A stretch of 64,000 nt of DNA from Colletotrichum lupini (Eukaryota > Ascomycota > Sordariomycetes > Glomerellales > Glomerellaceae): positions 7,750,001-7,814,000 of the forward strand of contig NC_064677.1 of assembly GCF_023278565.1 (NCBI RefSeq). Reading direction: 5' to 3'. The notes beneath the pieces are model-generated. The model saw only the letters and a list, made by a program, of their open reading frames with translations, was not told the origin of the DNA and did no database searches. Position 1 is the first letter of the stretch. Each line of letters begins with the position of its first letter. Both the position numbers and the translations under genes were made by a program. Shown here piece after piece: positions 11,184 through 22,987 of this stretch.

Positions 11184-13829
11184 GTCGGCTGCTTTGATGG
11201 CTTTGCGAACGTTGAGTGAAGGGTGAATTCGAGGTTAGACAGGGAGATGACTCAGTCAGAAGCCAGGAGTCGGCCCAGTATTTGAACAAACAACAGCTGA
11301 AATTTTCATGGGCTCATCCCGCAGACCTTGTCTGGGGTTGGGATTGCGTTATCGCATCTAAGCATGTCGTTGCAGGGCGGTTTGCACCACTATTACGTCT
11401 CGGGTAAGCGTCCATTCTTGAGGGAATCCACCGCCGCGTAATCGGGAACGGACTGGGCCGCCGAAAGTCACGTTTGTTTGGTGAAGTTCGGGGACGATGT
11501 GGGTTTTTGCACGGATAGATTGCCGAAATTGGTGTTGGCATTGTGCATACTAAGAAAGAGCATGTCTTTAAGTCAACCTCCAGAGTCTTGGATCATTGAT
11601 GAGCTAGAGTCTCGTTACTGCAGCTTCTTGACGCGAGTGAGGACATCGAGTGATAGTGTGATTCAGAAAATGTCTCGTTGTGGCTTGACTTAGGTTGACG
11701 AGCGATATCGGTCTAGCCAAGCCGTACATATATCACTGTATCACGCGGTAACCGAACAAGGCGGAAAATCTTGTGTTTTAGCGGTTGCTTTGTCATTTAA
11801 GGATGTGGGTCTCTCGACCGGCCCTGACCCGGACGCTTGGGCCCGCCATGCGCCGAATACCCGATGAATTGCCTTTGCCTTAGCAGCCACGCAGCCTTAC
11901 TCATCTCACTTTGTTCACCTTATTTCCCACCTTACTCACTCACCTTACTTTGTCCTCATGCTCCTTGTCTCACTCATTTTCCGCAAACCTTCGACGCTTC
12001 CATGATTGAAGTTTCGCAATCAACTCAGCACATCGACGAACGCTATTACAGTGTTTCCCACCAAACGGGTCGCAGCAACAACAAGACACTACGATTGCTC
12101 ATTTGCGGATGAAAATCTTTACCATTAGTGACCCACAGCGACCGAGTCGCTCAGCCCAGATCTCAAGCCTGTAGATCCAAATCGACGATACCACAGCTCA
12201 CGACGCCAATCCCGCCTCGATTACTCCTCAACCGCGCTTCTCTCGCTCATCTTGAGTCGTCACTAGACGCCTGGCTATGCTCCTCATGAGTGTTCCATCG
12301 CTCTACAACCATCATCACTTCGGATCACAGCTGCAGCAGATCTGGCCAGGCGTCTCTCTTGAAATTAAGCATTAGTAACCCGCCGTTGCAGTCTCGAGAC
12401 TGGCCCGCGAGCTGGCTTGTGTAGGGCGACAATTCTTGTCATTGATCAACAGGCAAGATGCTAGCAACAACAAAACTCGGTCGTATTTTTGGAGAACGAT
12501 GCTCGAAAGCTGGGGAAGTCCTATCACTCACCGCGCGGATACCGAATTGACGACAAAGTCGTGGGTATCGGGAACCTAACGCCTTTCCAACGCGCATTTG
12601 CCAGTTGCAGTCGCAACTATCTGTTCAGATGCGGCTTGAAATCACACAACACCACTGCAAGCCGTACCCGGCTGCTTGGCAGATGCTGTTTCATGCTTCC
12701 AGCTTGGGCAGGTGCCTTAAGATTTACGTGACGGCGGTGTGATCGCCGACTCCTAAAGCGGGCCCTCTTTGGTATCACCTAAGATGGGTATTCACATGGC
12801 CATCCATATAATGACGATTGAACTACCAACAGGCCTTCGATGCGCGCAACCGCTTGCTTCAGGATCACGACTCAAGAGAGTGCCCGGAAGCGCACGCAAA
12901 CGCGGACCGCAGTTTCTTCGCAATACCTCATACTTGATCGCTTTTCCAACCGCCCATGACGCTGTTCACCACATCTCCACAGCCGTTTCCCCCGGCCCAA
13001 GGTGCCATTTCTCCTCCGGCAGGCCCACCAACAATCTCGGGATAATCTTGAGAGTTTCCCAGTCGGTCGCTTGACCGTTTGGCGAATGTCGAACAATTTC
13101 CTTTCTGATAACCTTGCTCTACCGGTGCCACAACGAACCGGGCCCTAGAATGCTGCTCGCCTCTGGTTCGACCGATAGTTGTAACGCTAATCCTGGTTGG
13201 CGCTGGTGCGGAAACGCTGCCCGTTGCAGATGCGACTCCAAGAACCCAAAGAGGAGAAAGAGACATTGGCACCCCCTTTAATCAACATGCTGCTTGCCAC
13301 GCGCCCGGCATCCCCTGGCTTGTCTTGCATCTGTCTCTCCGCTTTGCCCACGTTGAGATGAGGTTGCCTCCTATCATTGCTCTCCGTTTGATTGAGTCCC
13401 TAACTCAATTCCCGAGTCTGTGCTTTCGGCTTCTTCCCATGCGTGCCATTTGCCCCCATCTGAATAGCGAACACCAACACCCATATCCACACTCATTCCC
13501 AGCTTTTGAATTCTTGGATTTTGAACCCCACCATCGCCATTCCTTTCGACATTCCACCAGAGGTTACTTTCTCTCCCTCTGTTCCAACAGCCCGGTCTGT
13601 GTCTGCGACGTTGAGCCTGGTGAATCCGTCCGTCTCAGACAACACATACTCCTCGTCTCTCACTATTGTCACTCTCTTGTTATAAAGAAGACCTCACCGC
13701 TGGCGCGCCGTGTTCTGCAGACTTCTGACGTTACTGAACGTGTCGCAAACGTCACGAAACGCTCATTTCGACAACCGTTCGTCCTTGCGGAAGTCCAATT
13801 GGATCATTTTCCATCCACACTCCCTTACA
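11184..13829. other. Gene-free interval upstream of the Crh gene
   Basis: No supported gene in 2.6 kb between two genes transcribed away from each other. Several C/T-rich stretches (about 11,880-12,000 and 13,320-13,820) resemble fungal promoter and leader sequence. A frame open from 13,710 runs into the Crh coding region, but the secretion signal starts at 13,830, so the upstream part is treated as leader. Confidence 0.5.
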
Positions 13830-15426
13830 ATGCTGTCTCAATACACTCTTTCGGCACTGGCGGTGCTGGCATCGCTTGCCCAGCCTGCGGTCGCTCAAGT
13901 TTCGACGAAATGTAATCCGATGAACACGACCTGTCCTGCCGACCCGGCTTTTGGCATGGACTACAACTTCAACTTCAACTCTACTCCCTCGACTGATGCC
14001 TGGGAAACCACTGTTGGCCCCGTTACGTACACCTCGGATAATGGCGCTGAATTCACGATTAGCAAGCAAGGCGACTCTCCGACAATTCGATCCAAGTTTT
14101 ACTTCTTCTGGGGCCGTACTGAGATCCACATGAGGGCCGCCAAGGGAAAGGGTATTGTGAGCTCTATGATGTGGCTCAGCGACACCTTGGACGAGGTTGA
14201 TTGGGAATTCCTTGGAATAAAGAACGACGCCTTGAGCAACTTTTTCGGCAAAGGTGTTCAGGACTGGCACAACGGTGCCGAGCACCCTGTGACGGGTAGC
14301 ATCCAGGACGACTTTCACAACTATACCTGCGTGTGGACCAAGGAGAAGCTCGAGTGGTGGGTCGACGGCAACAACGTTCGCACTCTTCTCCCCAAGGACG
14401 CCAACAACTCCCTGGCCTATCCCCAGACTCCCATGCGCCTCAGTCTCGGTATCTGGGCTGGTGGAGATCCCCGCATGGCTGCGGGTACTAGAGAATGGGC
14501 TGGAGGTGACACCGATTACGCCGCCGGACCGTACACCATGTATGTCAAGTCTGCGCAGGTGACGGACTACAGCTCCGGAAAGGAGTACTCTTTTGGAGAC
14601 AAGACGGGCTCCTGGGAGAGCATCAAAATTGCTGCGTAAGTCGCGCTCGTTGGACTGTTGCACGACAACTGAGCCCATGCTAACCTCAAATCTCAGCGGC
14701 AACTCAACTGTCAAGGAAGCTCTTCTGGAGGAACCTAGCAAGTCTGTGAGCGAAAAGTTCAACGAGCTCAGCCCAACCGCCAAAACGGCTGTATATGCTG
14801 GAGGTGTCGGCGTAGGCTGTGCTCTGATTGCCTTTGGTCTCTGGTACTTCATCCGCCAGCGTAGACGTGGTGCCAACGAGGCAAGCCTTGCCGCCAAGAG
14901 AGCCGAAGAAGAGCGTCTCGAACTTGAGGGCTTCCACAAGCGCGGCGTCGACCCTGACTCGTTTGCTGGCGCGACAGGCACCGAGTACAATGCTGGCGCA
15001 TTCAGCAAGAACGGCATGGTCCAGGAGAACACATACAGCATCCCGGCATCTCAGGAAAAGGGCGCGTGGGGTGCCGCGCCCATGGCCGCGGGCGCCGCTG
15101 GGGTTGGTGCTGCGGCTGGCATGCGATCATATAGCGACAACCCGAATGGCCACGGCCAGCTCATGTCTCCCTTGCGTACCCAAAGCCCTGGAATGCCGCC
15201 TTCGGGTCCCCTGCCTATGGCCCCGAGCCGTAGCGCATCGCAAGGAGGTTACTCTCGCCTCGGCTCACCTGACGGCCAACAAAGCCCTCCCCCGCCGATG
15301 AGCCCGCCTTCGCATGGATACAGCGACCATGGATTCGGCGCGCAGCAAGGCTACAACAATGGCGGTTATGGAGGCGCGAATCAGGGATACTTCAACAACG
15401 GTGGCGCCCAGGGAGGTTTCCGGTAG
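13830..15426 (+). CDS. GH16 Crh-type chitin-glucan transglycosylase with transmembrane anchor
   Basis: Crh enzymes cross-link chitin to beta-glucan in the fungal wall. Exons 13830-14635 and 14697-15426 join across a 61-bp intron into 511 residues. A signal peptide covers about 1-22 (ALAVLASLAQPAVA). The GH16 domain covers about 25-265, with catalytic motif DEVDWE at 121-126: E122 as likely nucleophile and E126 as acid/base. The wall-substrate motif GGDP and aromatic WWVDG strand are present. No CBM18 chitin-binding module precedes the domain. Instead of a GPI signal there is one transmembrane helix at about 300-321, followed by RQRRR and a cytoplasmic tail of about 185 residues. The tail is rich in Gly, Pro, Gln, Ser and Tyr. 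The start at 13830 was chosen because it opens directly on the signal peptide. Confidence 0.92.
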
Positions 15427-18170
15427 CGCCGATACCCACTCATTTTTATTTTTCAACGTCTTATCATTCTTTCCGCCAACGCACTTGCGGCCTTCTTGTG
15501 TTTCTTTTGAGCTATCCTGCATGAATATCCGAGCGATTTCCTTTTTTATTTTCTCATCTCGAGCGGACGATACGATAGGGAGGTAAAGGAAGAAAGTCCT
15601 TGATGGGCGTTTGATATGTACATCACTGGTGCCAAGATATCCTCTAGGTGTCTCGCTCCTTGTGGGGGCTAACGAGTTTCAATAAACGATATACCCGACT
15701 ATCAATTCCCTCAAAATCCGTTTCCGTTGCTTCTGGTCTAGTTGAACTTCCCCGGATTGCGATGGCGTGTGAACAGCCTCGCTGGGGACTATGAGGTAGA
15801 TCGCTTCAGTGTTCTGTTCGTGAACCGGTTTGCATGAAGTTTGCTCACGTCGATGACCAGGAACGGCAGTTCTTGCCTCACAGCAGGGTGTTGGTGGAAA
15901 CGTTCATGCAAGCCTCATGGAAGCGTTCAATGCCATGAGTTCTTGGCGAGGCCTGCTTGTTCATTCATTGGTCAACCTTGATTTCACTTCATAATCTTAT
16001 AGGACAGATCGACTGTTCGCGGTTCAAAAGCTGCCCAAGTCATTCTTCGCGCCGATGAGAAGTTCAGGCGATCCACGTTGGAGAAGCTTAATACGCAGCA
16101 AAGTTATCGACAGGAATGTGGGGAGATTAACAACCTCTGTCTCCCAAACAAAGAGTGGTTCATGCCAGAAGCACAACATCAGCGCGAGTCGCAACAGTTT
16201 GCTCAAGGTCTAGACCAATGCTAGAAGCCGAAACATTTCTGCGGGGGTGCAAAGTGTTTGGTTTGTAACTCTCAACGCATACCAGACGAACTGAACTTTG
16301 ACCAATCTTGAATCAATCGAACAGCTGTGCTGTGCTCTCCAAACTGTGAGTGTGGTTCGTGCTGACGTTTGTGCAGTCACAGTGTAGCGCATGGCTCGCG
16401 TGGAGGCTTTGGATTGACTGTGCGCCGCAGATGCAGGATATCATTCCAAACCCAACCTTATTCCCATAAGGTTAAAGATCTCATAATGAAAACGATTCCG
16501 AACACCTCCTTTACCGAATAGTCGTACATTGAGATTGCGATTTGGGATGCTGGGAAGTTTACATGCGGAGCTCTCGGGAGTCGCAACAGATTGGGGACTA
16601 TCCCGTGACGCTGATTAGAAAGACAAGTCGGGTCAACAGCTGAATAGATGCGTGTCAGACGAGGTTTAACCGTCAGGCAATTTCATACACTTTTCATTTA
16701 CAGGGATTGAACTCGATCTCACACGATGATCTGCTATTGAAGCCCTGATCAAAGACAGCCTCGAGGGTACTTGGACAGCATATACAAAGTCGAGCTCGCC
16801 TTTTGGGGTTAGCGGGAGATGAGCAGAGTCTATCTGCCATGAACCTTCCGCCCAGGAAACACAATGGCTTAATGGGCAAGGTTTGCGGTTTCTGAGGCGT
16901 GGAATGTTTGCCGTCGCCTTTGACGAAGTCCAATCAGAGGGACGGAGCGGCACTTATCGGTTCTCCCCGGACGCCGACTATGATAGATGAAATGTTTCTT
17001 CACATTAGTTTGCACAGCAGTTGAGTCGAAAATTGGCATGGTGCAGGAAAGCTCGGATATAGCAAGGGCCATCTCGCGGATACGGTCCAGTTGCTAATGG
17101 GATGTGTGCAAGAAGTCCCTAATGCAAGATGGTTTATCCACCTGGAGGGTGAAATAGATCCTGTGACCTCTCCATTTTGAAGACTGAACAGTCAGTGAAG
17201 CAACAACGCTAACTGATGACTGAACTATACTTGAGTATCGCTCACAGAAATGACCTGGTAGTCGAGTATGGCAGTGAGATGATCCTACCTTAATACGTGG
17301 AATAGGTACCAGAAACTTACACCTTTGTTACTTGAGGGCGCATTATCACCCATCCTTATTCGGAAGACCTACCGGACTGCCAAGGGTCAATCCCAAGTTG
17401 AGGATTTCCGAAATGGAATCAAGCTGCCTTGCTCAGCTTAGCTAGAAAGTTTCGACTCTTCCTAACTGTAGAGGTTGCAACCATCTTATGCTTGCACCAT
17501 GCGACCACTTCCCCCCTTTACAGCTTGAATAGAGTTAGATGGCACACCATCAAGCGTAGCAAGCCAAACGTGGAGGCATGAACTTCTGGTCCATTTGCCA
17601 GGAATCCTGGACAACTTTCATGAACATGATGGTACAATCGGCATGCTGCCGTTAGACCTTTGTCTAACACATGTCATCTCTGTAGGACGCCTCTGCTCTT
17701 GATACTCCGCCAGTTCGTGAGTGACAGTCACCAAACCCACGGCGCATACTGGTTGCAGCTCATCCGATCTGCGGGAGACAACTCAGGATGCCTCGGAGCA
17801 AAGCCGATCGAGGTAGCTTGCTGAAAGCTGCACATCTCAGGTAGCTCTTTACGGATGCGTCGGAGAAATGGACATCCTTGGATGCCAGAGGGATAAACAA
17901 CGTTTGAGTATGTCGACGAACTAGACCCGGTGCAATGCGAGCGTCAACAGTCCATTGATTGCTCGGCACGCGACAATTCACGGGAAAGATGAACTACAAC
18001 TGAAGTGATCCCAGACTATAAAGAACGGCACCACCCCCCGTGAGATATTGCTTTCTTTTCTCTTCACCAGACAGACAAGACAACAATCAGTTCAAGCTCA
18101 CGATACCCTTCCAATTATACCCATCTTTGGTTTTTGATACCAGCACTTGCGGTTCGCTTAGATCGTCAGC
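15427..18170. other. Gene-free interval
   Basis: No supported gene in 2.7 kb. It contains the 3' region of the Crh gene and, in the last 200 bases, a likely promoter and leader for the secreted-protein gene (TATAAAG at about 18,017). No RNA gene was recognised. Confidence 0.45.
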
Positions 18171-18970
18171 ATGCTCTACTCAAAGCTCTTCGTTGCCGCC
18201 CTCACCGGCATCAGCTGCGTCGCGGCTATGCCCGCTGAGCAGCCTGCCGAGCTGGCCAAAGCAGAGGCGTTTCCCCGTGGAGAATGCCGCGATGAACGCG
18301 ACGAACTTTACTGCGGCCGCAGTGTCAAGGAGTTTACTCGCTACGGTAAATTATTTCAACGCATCATGAGCCAGGCCTCAGTCAGCTTTGCTAATGGAGC
18401 TTGTAGATGCGAAGAACAGGCTCTGTTTCGCCAACGATGGAGGCAACAGGCTCTTCTGCGCAATTCGTGAGCAGCAGGAGCTGGCTATCGAGCTGGCTCG
18501 CGAATTCGACAGAATTACACGATGCGAGATCGATCAGTACTACGGCTACAGAGAGCGCCGCTGCGAATGCTACCGCCGACGTGATGGAGACCGTGGCGGC
18601 AGAGGCCGCGAGTGCCGTGATGGCGATCGTGATGGCGACAGACGCGGCGGCCGTGATGGTGACCGCGATGGTGACCGAGGCCGTGGTGGTCGTGATGGTG
18701 ACCGTGGCCGCGATGACCACGACCCCAATTGCAAGGGCGATGACCTTGCTTTCTGCGCGGCTAGTGAGGACTTGATCATCACCTATGGTAAGTCAGACAT
18801 AATTCAATGCTGGTTCAATTAGGCAAAATGATAACACTCGCACAGAGCGTGGCGCCGAGCTTTGCGACAGAAACCGTGGCAACTACGTCTTCTGCGCCAA
18901 CCGGGAGCGCGGTGCTGCCCGCGACAAGGCCAGAGATCACTTCCGCGACCGCAACAAGAAGCAGGCCTAG
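18171..18970 (+). CDS. Small secreted cysteine-containing protein with duplicated exon module
   Basis: No named family is recognised. Three exons (18171-18345, 18407-18787, 18846-18970) give 226 residues, and both introns are phase 1. A signal peptide covers about 1-19 (KLFVAALTGISCVAA). Two related modules follow: C39-x8-C48-x16-C65-x10-C76 and C167-x7-C175-x16-C192-x9-C202. Each has the pattern LC..N.GN..FCA.RE followed by an Ala-rich helix. In each module an intron falls after the same Tyr codon (Y58 and Y185), at the same phase. The linker has extra cysteines (98, 111, 113, 128) and a run of imperfect DGDR repeats at about 118-163, highly charged and probably disordered. Secretion is supported by the signal. 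An effector or wall-associated role is possible but unproven. Confidence 0.85.
18585..18720 (+). repeat. Imperfect tandem repeat encoding DGDR/RGG units
   Basis: A run of units of the form GATGGTGACCGTGGC and variants inside the secreted-protein gene. The translation is a hydrophilic Asp/Gly/Arg linker between the two cysteine modules. Such repeats often vary in number between strains. Confidence 0.8.
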
Positions 18971-19916
18971 GTCTTCCTTTTATTATTGTGCCTCTCATCT
19001 AGAGCATACAGCTGGTACCAACTGAACCAACTTGGGTGTGCAGGTTGAGGAGGGTTTGCTGAGCTAAGTCGAGTCTAATGGAATGTTTAGTCTGTAATCT
19101 GTATTTCGTATAGTGGATTAATCAGTGTGGAAACGACACAGAATGGAAAGGAATTGTTAACCCTTGAATATGAAACCGTGATGTATTTGTCTGTGCTAAG
19201 CCCGCCAATATTCGCTTTGGGAGATCTTATCAATTTCTTCAGCTTTCACATCTAAAGGCATGTCTTGCGCCGCTTACATAAATCTTGCATCCTCATCTTA
19301 ACGTGATACTGACCTTTGAAAACGGAGGATACTTGTCTACGATGAATGGACCACAAACGATTATGAATGCCTAGGCAGGCATGGTCAATCGCTGTCTTCT
19401 GGTGGTCGACATACGCTTGCAGACGATCTACTCATTTGATTTTCTTCTTAGAGAAAGTAAATATTTTTTTTTTTGTTTCAGAGTCGCAGAAATGTGAGAT
19501 AATTGAAGGATCAATATTTGAGCTGTAAGAAAGCACACTTCTAGTCAGTTCTTAGCCTGCTTTGTTAACTAAGTATCTTTAAGAAACAAGAACGTTGTTG
19601 ACTGTGGACCAATTGCAGTCCTTTCGTCTCGACTTTCCTTCCTAAAGTACGGCTCGACATTCCTTCCCGAGTTACAAGAGCGCGAATTGTGGAGACAGTC
19701 TCGGTTGCAGGGCTACTAATGCGGGGGGTTGGGAAAGATTAACCGACGCAAATGAAGACGTTGACGAACGTCGACAAAACAGCCCGAGCAAATTTGTCCC
19801 GCTGACGGGTCAATACGACTTGTTTGGAGTCTGGCTAATAGTATTTTTCTTAGGAAATTTTCGATGAATCTGGTAAACCGAAATCCCGAGATTAGTCCAG
19901 AGACACCCCCGCAACA
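18971..19916. other. Gene-free interval upstream of the Zn2Cys6 regulator
   Basis: No gene recognised. It holds the 3' region of the secreted-protein gene and the promoter of the regulator. It is AT-richer than neighbouring genes but shows no RIP signature. Confidence 0.45.
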
Positions 19917-21551
19917 ATGTCCAAACCCCTGGGCCGTAGCAGCGGTGGTTGTTGGACATGTCGTATTCGCCATAGGAAATGCGACGAAGCAACTCCGACT
20001 TGTAAAGAATGCACAGATCGGCACATAGTATGCCATGGCTATGGAACGGAGCCTGATTGGGTCAAGGACCCTGTCAAGCTACAGGCGGAACTTCAACGCA
20101 TCAAGCATGCTGTGAAACAGAACTTCCGCCGAACTCGAAAACTGCAGGCTTCTTCCACACGTTCATCCACCAGAGCCGTAACGGAGCCTTCTGGGGAAAC
20201 TCTCGAAGAGTCAGCAATATTTTCGCCAGGCGGGTCTGAGTATCGTGAAGCTGAGCTCCTGACATATTATCTGGACTACATATTTCCCCTCCAATACGCC
20301 TATTACGTGGATAAGCCAGCACTCGGTGGCCGAGGATGGCTTTTCTGGCTTCTGTCCAAGCAAGGGCCGCTTCGTCAAGCCGCCTTTACGCTATCCGCTC
20401 TACACCAACACGCTATGTCGCAAAGTAAGACAGAGGAAATGGAGTCAGAGCTTATCCGGTATCACACCAATGCGATGCAAGAACTCCGTCAAGTTCTCAT
20501 TCGCTGCGAGACAGATGGTTTCGCCAGCCATCCCGAACATCGCGTCGAGTTTCTTACTTGTGGCACTTTCCTCATCAGCTTCGAGGTATCCACTCTTCCA
20601 ACCTTTGTTGAACCCATGGTTGCACGCTGCTAATGCTAAACTGGCTAGGTCTTCCAAGGAGGAACCACTAATTGGCAGTCACATCTGAACGCTCTTGTAT
20701 TGGTCGCAGGTCAAATCGACTTGGAGAGCGTGGGAGGAAGGTCCGAATCTTCTACAAGAATTGAGACTGGATTCCAGAGGATTATGAGTGCGGCCATCAG
20801 ATTCCATGTGTCACAGCTACTTTGGTTCGAGCTTCTGTCATGTGTTTCTACAGGTGAACCACCTAGGCTACCTTATCAAAGGTGGCTCAGCCACGAAGAA
20901 ATCGATGTGTCCTGTGTCATGGGTTGCCAGAACTGGGCTATGCTAGCTCTCGGAGATGTAGCCTCGCTAGAGGCACAAGTTGCAGAGATGAATCCGAGAG
21001 CTTTGAGCCGCAAAATTGCAGACATCACTAAACGTCTCGAAGATGGTGTTGGATACTTGGGGGTAGAACAAAAGGTACCTAGTATACCTTCTCAATATTA
21101 TGGGGTATAGAACGATACTAATTCGTCCGGTCAGCCCGATTCAGCCTTAATCTCGCAGTCGATTACCCGCATATATGCAACGGCAGTCCTTGTGCAACTG
21201 CACACAATTTCAGCCAACATAGAAGACGCACCAGAAAACGCGCTTGAAACAATTCATAACGCAGTATCTGGCGTTATGGATGCTCTTCAAAGTGTGCCGG
21301 ACGGCCTGTCTCTGAAACCTGTAACATGGGCTATGTGCGTCGCTGGAGCAATGGCAGCCCCAGATCAACAACCATTCTTCGAGAATCTGATTGAAGGAAT
21401 CCTTGAAAGCTCGGGTTCCGGTTTTACAAACGTTGATACGGTGCTACGAGTTCTGAAGGAATGCTGGAGGGAAAGAGACTACCATGGTACCGACAACAGT
21501 GTTCCTAGGAATGCAATGTCACGGCTAGGGATATGTGCCCTTTTGATTTGA
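19917..21551 (+). CDS. Zn2Cys6 fungal-type transcription factor
   Basis: A nuclear DNA-binding regulator. Exons 19917-20585, 20649-21074 and 21159-21551 join with phase-0 GT-AG introns into 495 residues. The zinc cluster is complete: C12, C15, C22, C29, C32 and C39, spaced C-x2-C-x6-C-x6-C-x2-C-x6-C, with the basic loop RIRHRKCDE. The rest resembles the fungal-specific regulatory domain of the Fungal_trans_2 type, with a helical middle (LTYYLDYIFPLQY) and a C-terminal helical block. It sits 271 bp from a convergent polyol dehydrogenase and is followed by a short-chain dehydrogenase, so it may be the local pathway regulator. This is inference from position. Its targets cannot be read from the protein, but factors of this class usually bind paired CGG triplets. 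Confidence 0.9.
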
Positions 21552-21822
21552 GCCGTGGCCAACCTAGATTCCTGCTCCTTGCATGACTTATCGCCGTGCA
21601 GGGCTATATTTGGGCGTATGAGAACACTGTAGTACGGGGGAATGAGACTCAAACGTTTCGAATCAATTGTGAGAGATATAGAAAGACACTAGGACGTCGC
21701 CGCTGCAGCCTGCACATTTTCGCGACCGAACCTGCAGCCCCTATCCACGTCCAGGCGAAACCTCTTCCTTGAACGAAGATACAATTCAGAAAGCTTGAGC
21801 TTGAGTACTACCGCCCTGGGTT

Positions 21823-22987
21823 CTAATCGTCAAGTACTTGCACTTTCAATGCCAGAGCACTAGGGTCTGAAGCTGTTTTGAAGGCCTTCTCACCATCTTC
21901 AAGAGCAAACCGATGGGTGACTAATGGTTTGAGATCAATGACTCCCTCAGCAACAAGGCCAATGGCCCGAGGATAGATATCTCGGTAGCGAAATTGGAAT
22001 CGTAATTCAATTTCCTTGCCAGCCATGTACATGATGGGAATTGTGGCAAAATCTCTACCGCAACCGATAACGAAGACCATGCCGCCGAATCGGCAAGACT
22101 TCAGAGTTTTATCAGCACAAGTATCCCCGTCCAACGTACAATTCGTGTAGATTACTTACGTATATACCGGTGACCACACTTGACTCAACGCCAGTACATT
22201 CTAGCACTATCTTGGCTTCTTGACCAAGAGCTCCCTTGATATCCTCGGCAGTTGCCTGCGGCTCCTTTCCAGCAGTGATAAGCACAGTTCGTACTCTAGG
22301 AACTGCCTTTTTCGCCATGTCCAGCCTGGTCTGATTGATGTCCGTAATGACGATTGGGTTTGCACCTGCTGCGCTAGCAGCCAGCAAAGTGGCAATGCCG
22401 ATGGGACCGGAACCGCAGATAACCACGGGATCACCCAAGCGAACGCCGGATCGCTCGAGCCCTGTCAGAGCCACTGAGAGTGGCTCGAGAAGAGATCCCT
22501 CTTCATATGACATTCCATCAGGAATCTTGTGAAGCCAGTCTTCTGGGTGCACGTGGTAGCGGGTAAGGGTTCCGTGATATGGGGGCGTCGAGTAGAAGAT
22601 CACCTCTGGACAGGCGTTGTATCGGCCTGTGCGACAGAAGAAGCACGATGCCTTCATACAAGGGATGCCGCACTCGATGGCTACCCTATCACCAATCTTG
22701 AACTTCGTCACTTTGGGTCCTACGCCAACAACTACGCCTGCACTCTCATGGCCTAGCCCGTTTTCGCCCGTCACAACCATCTCGCCAATGTGACCTGCTT
22801 TCCAAAAGTGAACATCGGAGCCGCAGATGCCAGTTGCTCGCACGTGGATGAGGCACTCCCCTTCGCTTGGGGTCGGAACATCGAGCTTCTTGAGATACAG
22901 CTCATGTTCAGGGTTAGTATAAATTGCAAGGTTTTCGGGTTTTCGGCGAAGGATATCGACTGCATTTGATGTATCCATGGCAGGCAT
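21823..22987 (-). CDS. L-arabinitol/sorbitol dehydrogenase-like zinc enzyme
   Basis: A medium-chain zinc dehydrogenase that most resembles fungal L-arabinitol 4-dehydrogenases and sorbitol dehydrogenases, which oxidise sugar alcohols to ketoses with NAD in the cytosol. Exons 22987-22160 and 22098-21823 join in phase 0 into 367 residues. Catalytic-zinc ligands C55 (GICGSDVHFW) and H80/E81 (GLGHESAG) are visible. The structural-zinc loop has C110, C115, C118 and C126, with two more residues between the first two cysteines than the usual C-x2-C. The nucleotide fold shows GSGPIG at 192-197 and Asp216 after strand beta-2 (VITDI), indicating NAD rather than NADP. LECTGVESS and YPRAI...GVIDLKPLVTHRF are typical family segments. 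It diverges from a short-chain dehydrogenase; exact substrate unknown. Confidence 0.88.

Noticed and set aside
13710..13829. Upstream in-frame ATG for the Crh gene
   Set aside because: Using it would place 40 residues before the signal peptide. The ATG at 13830 begins directly with a good secretion signal.
13752..15041. 429-codon minus-strand open frame
   Set aside because: It is antisense to the Crh gene, spans its intron, and the translation resembles no protein. It is a by-product of GC-rich codon use.
16680..16760. Possible tRNA T-arm (minus strand, TTCAATC)
   Set aside because: The bases flanking the loop do not form a T-stem, and no other tRNA arm could be placed.
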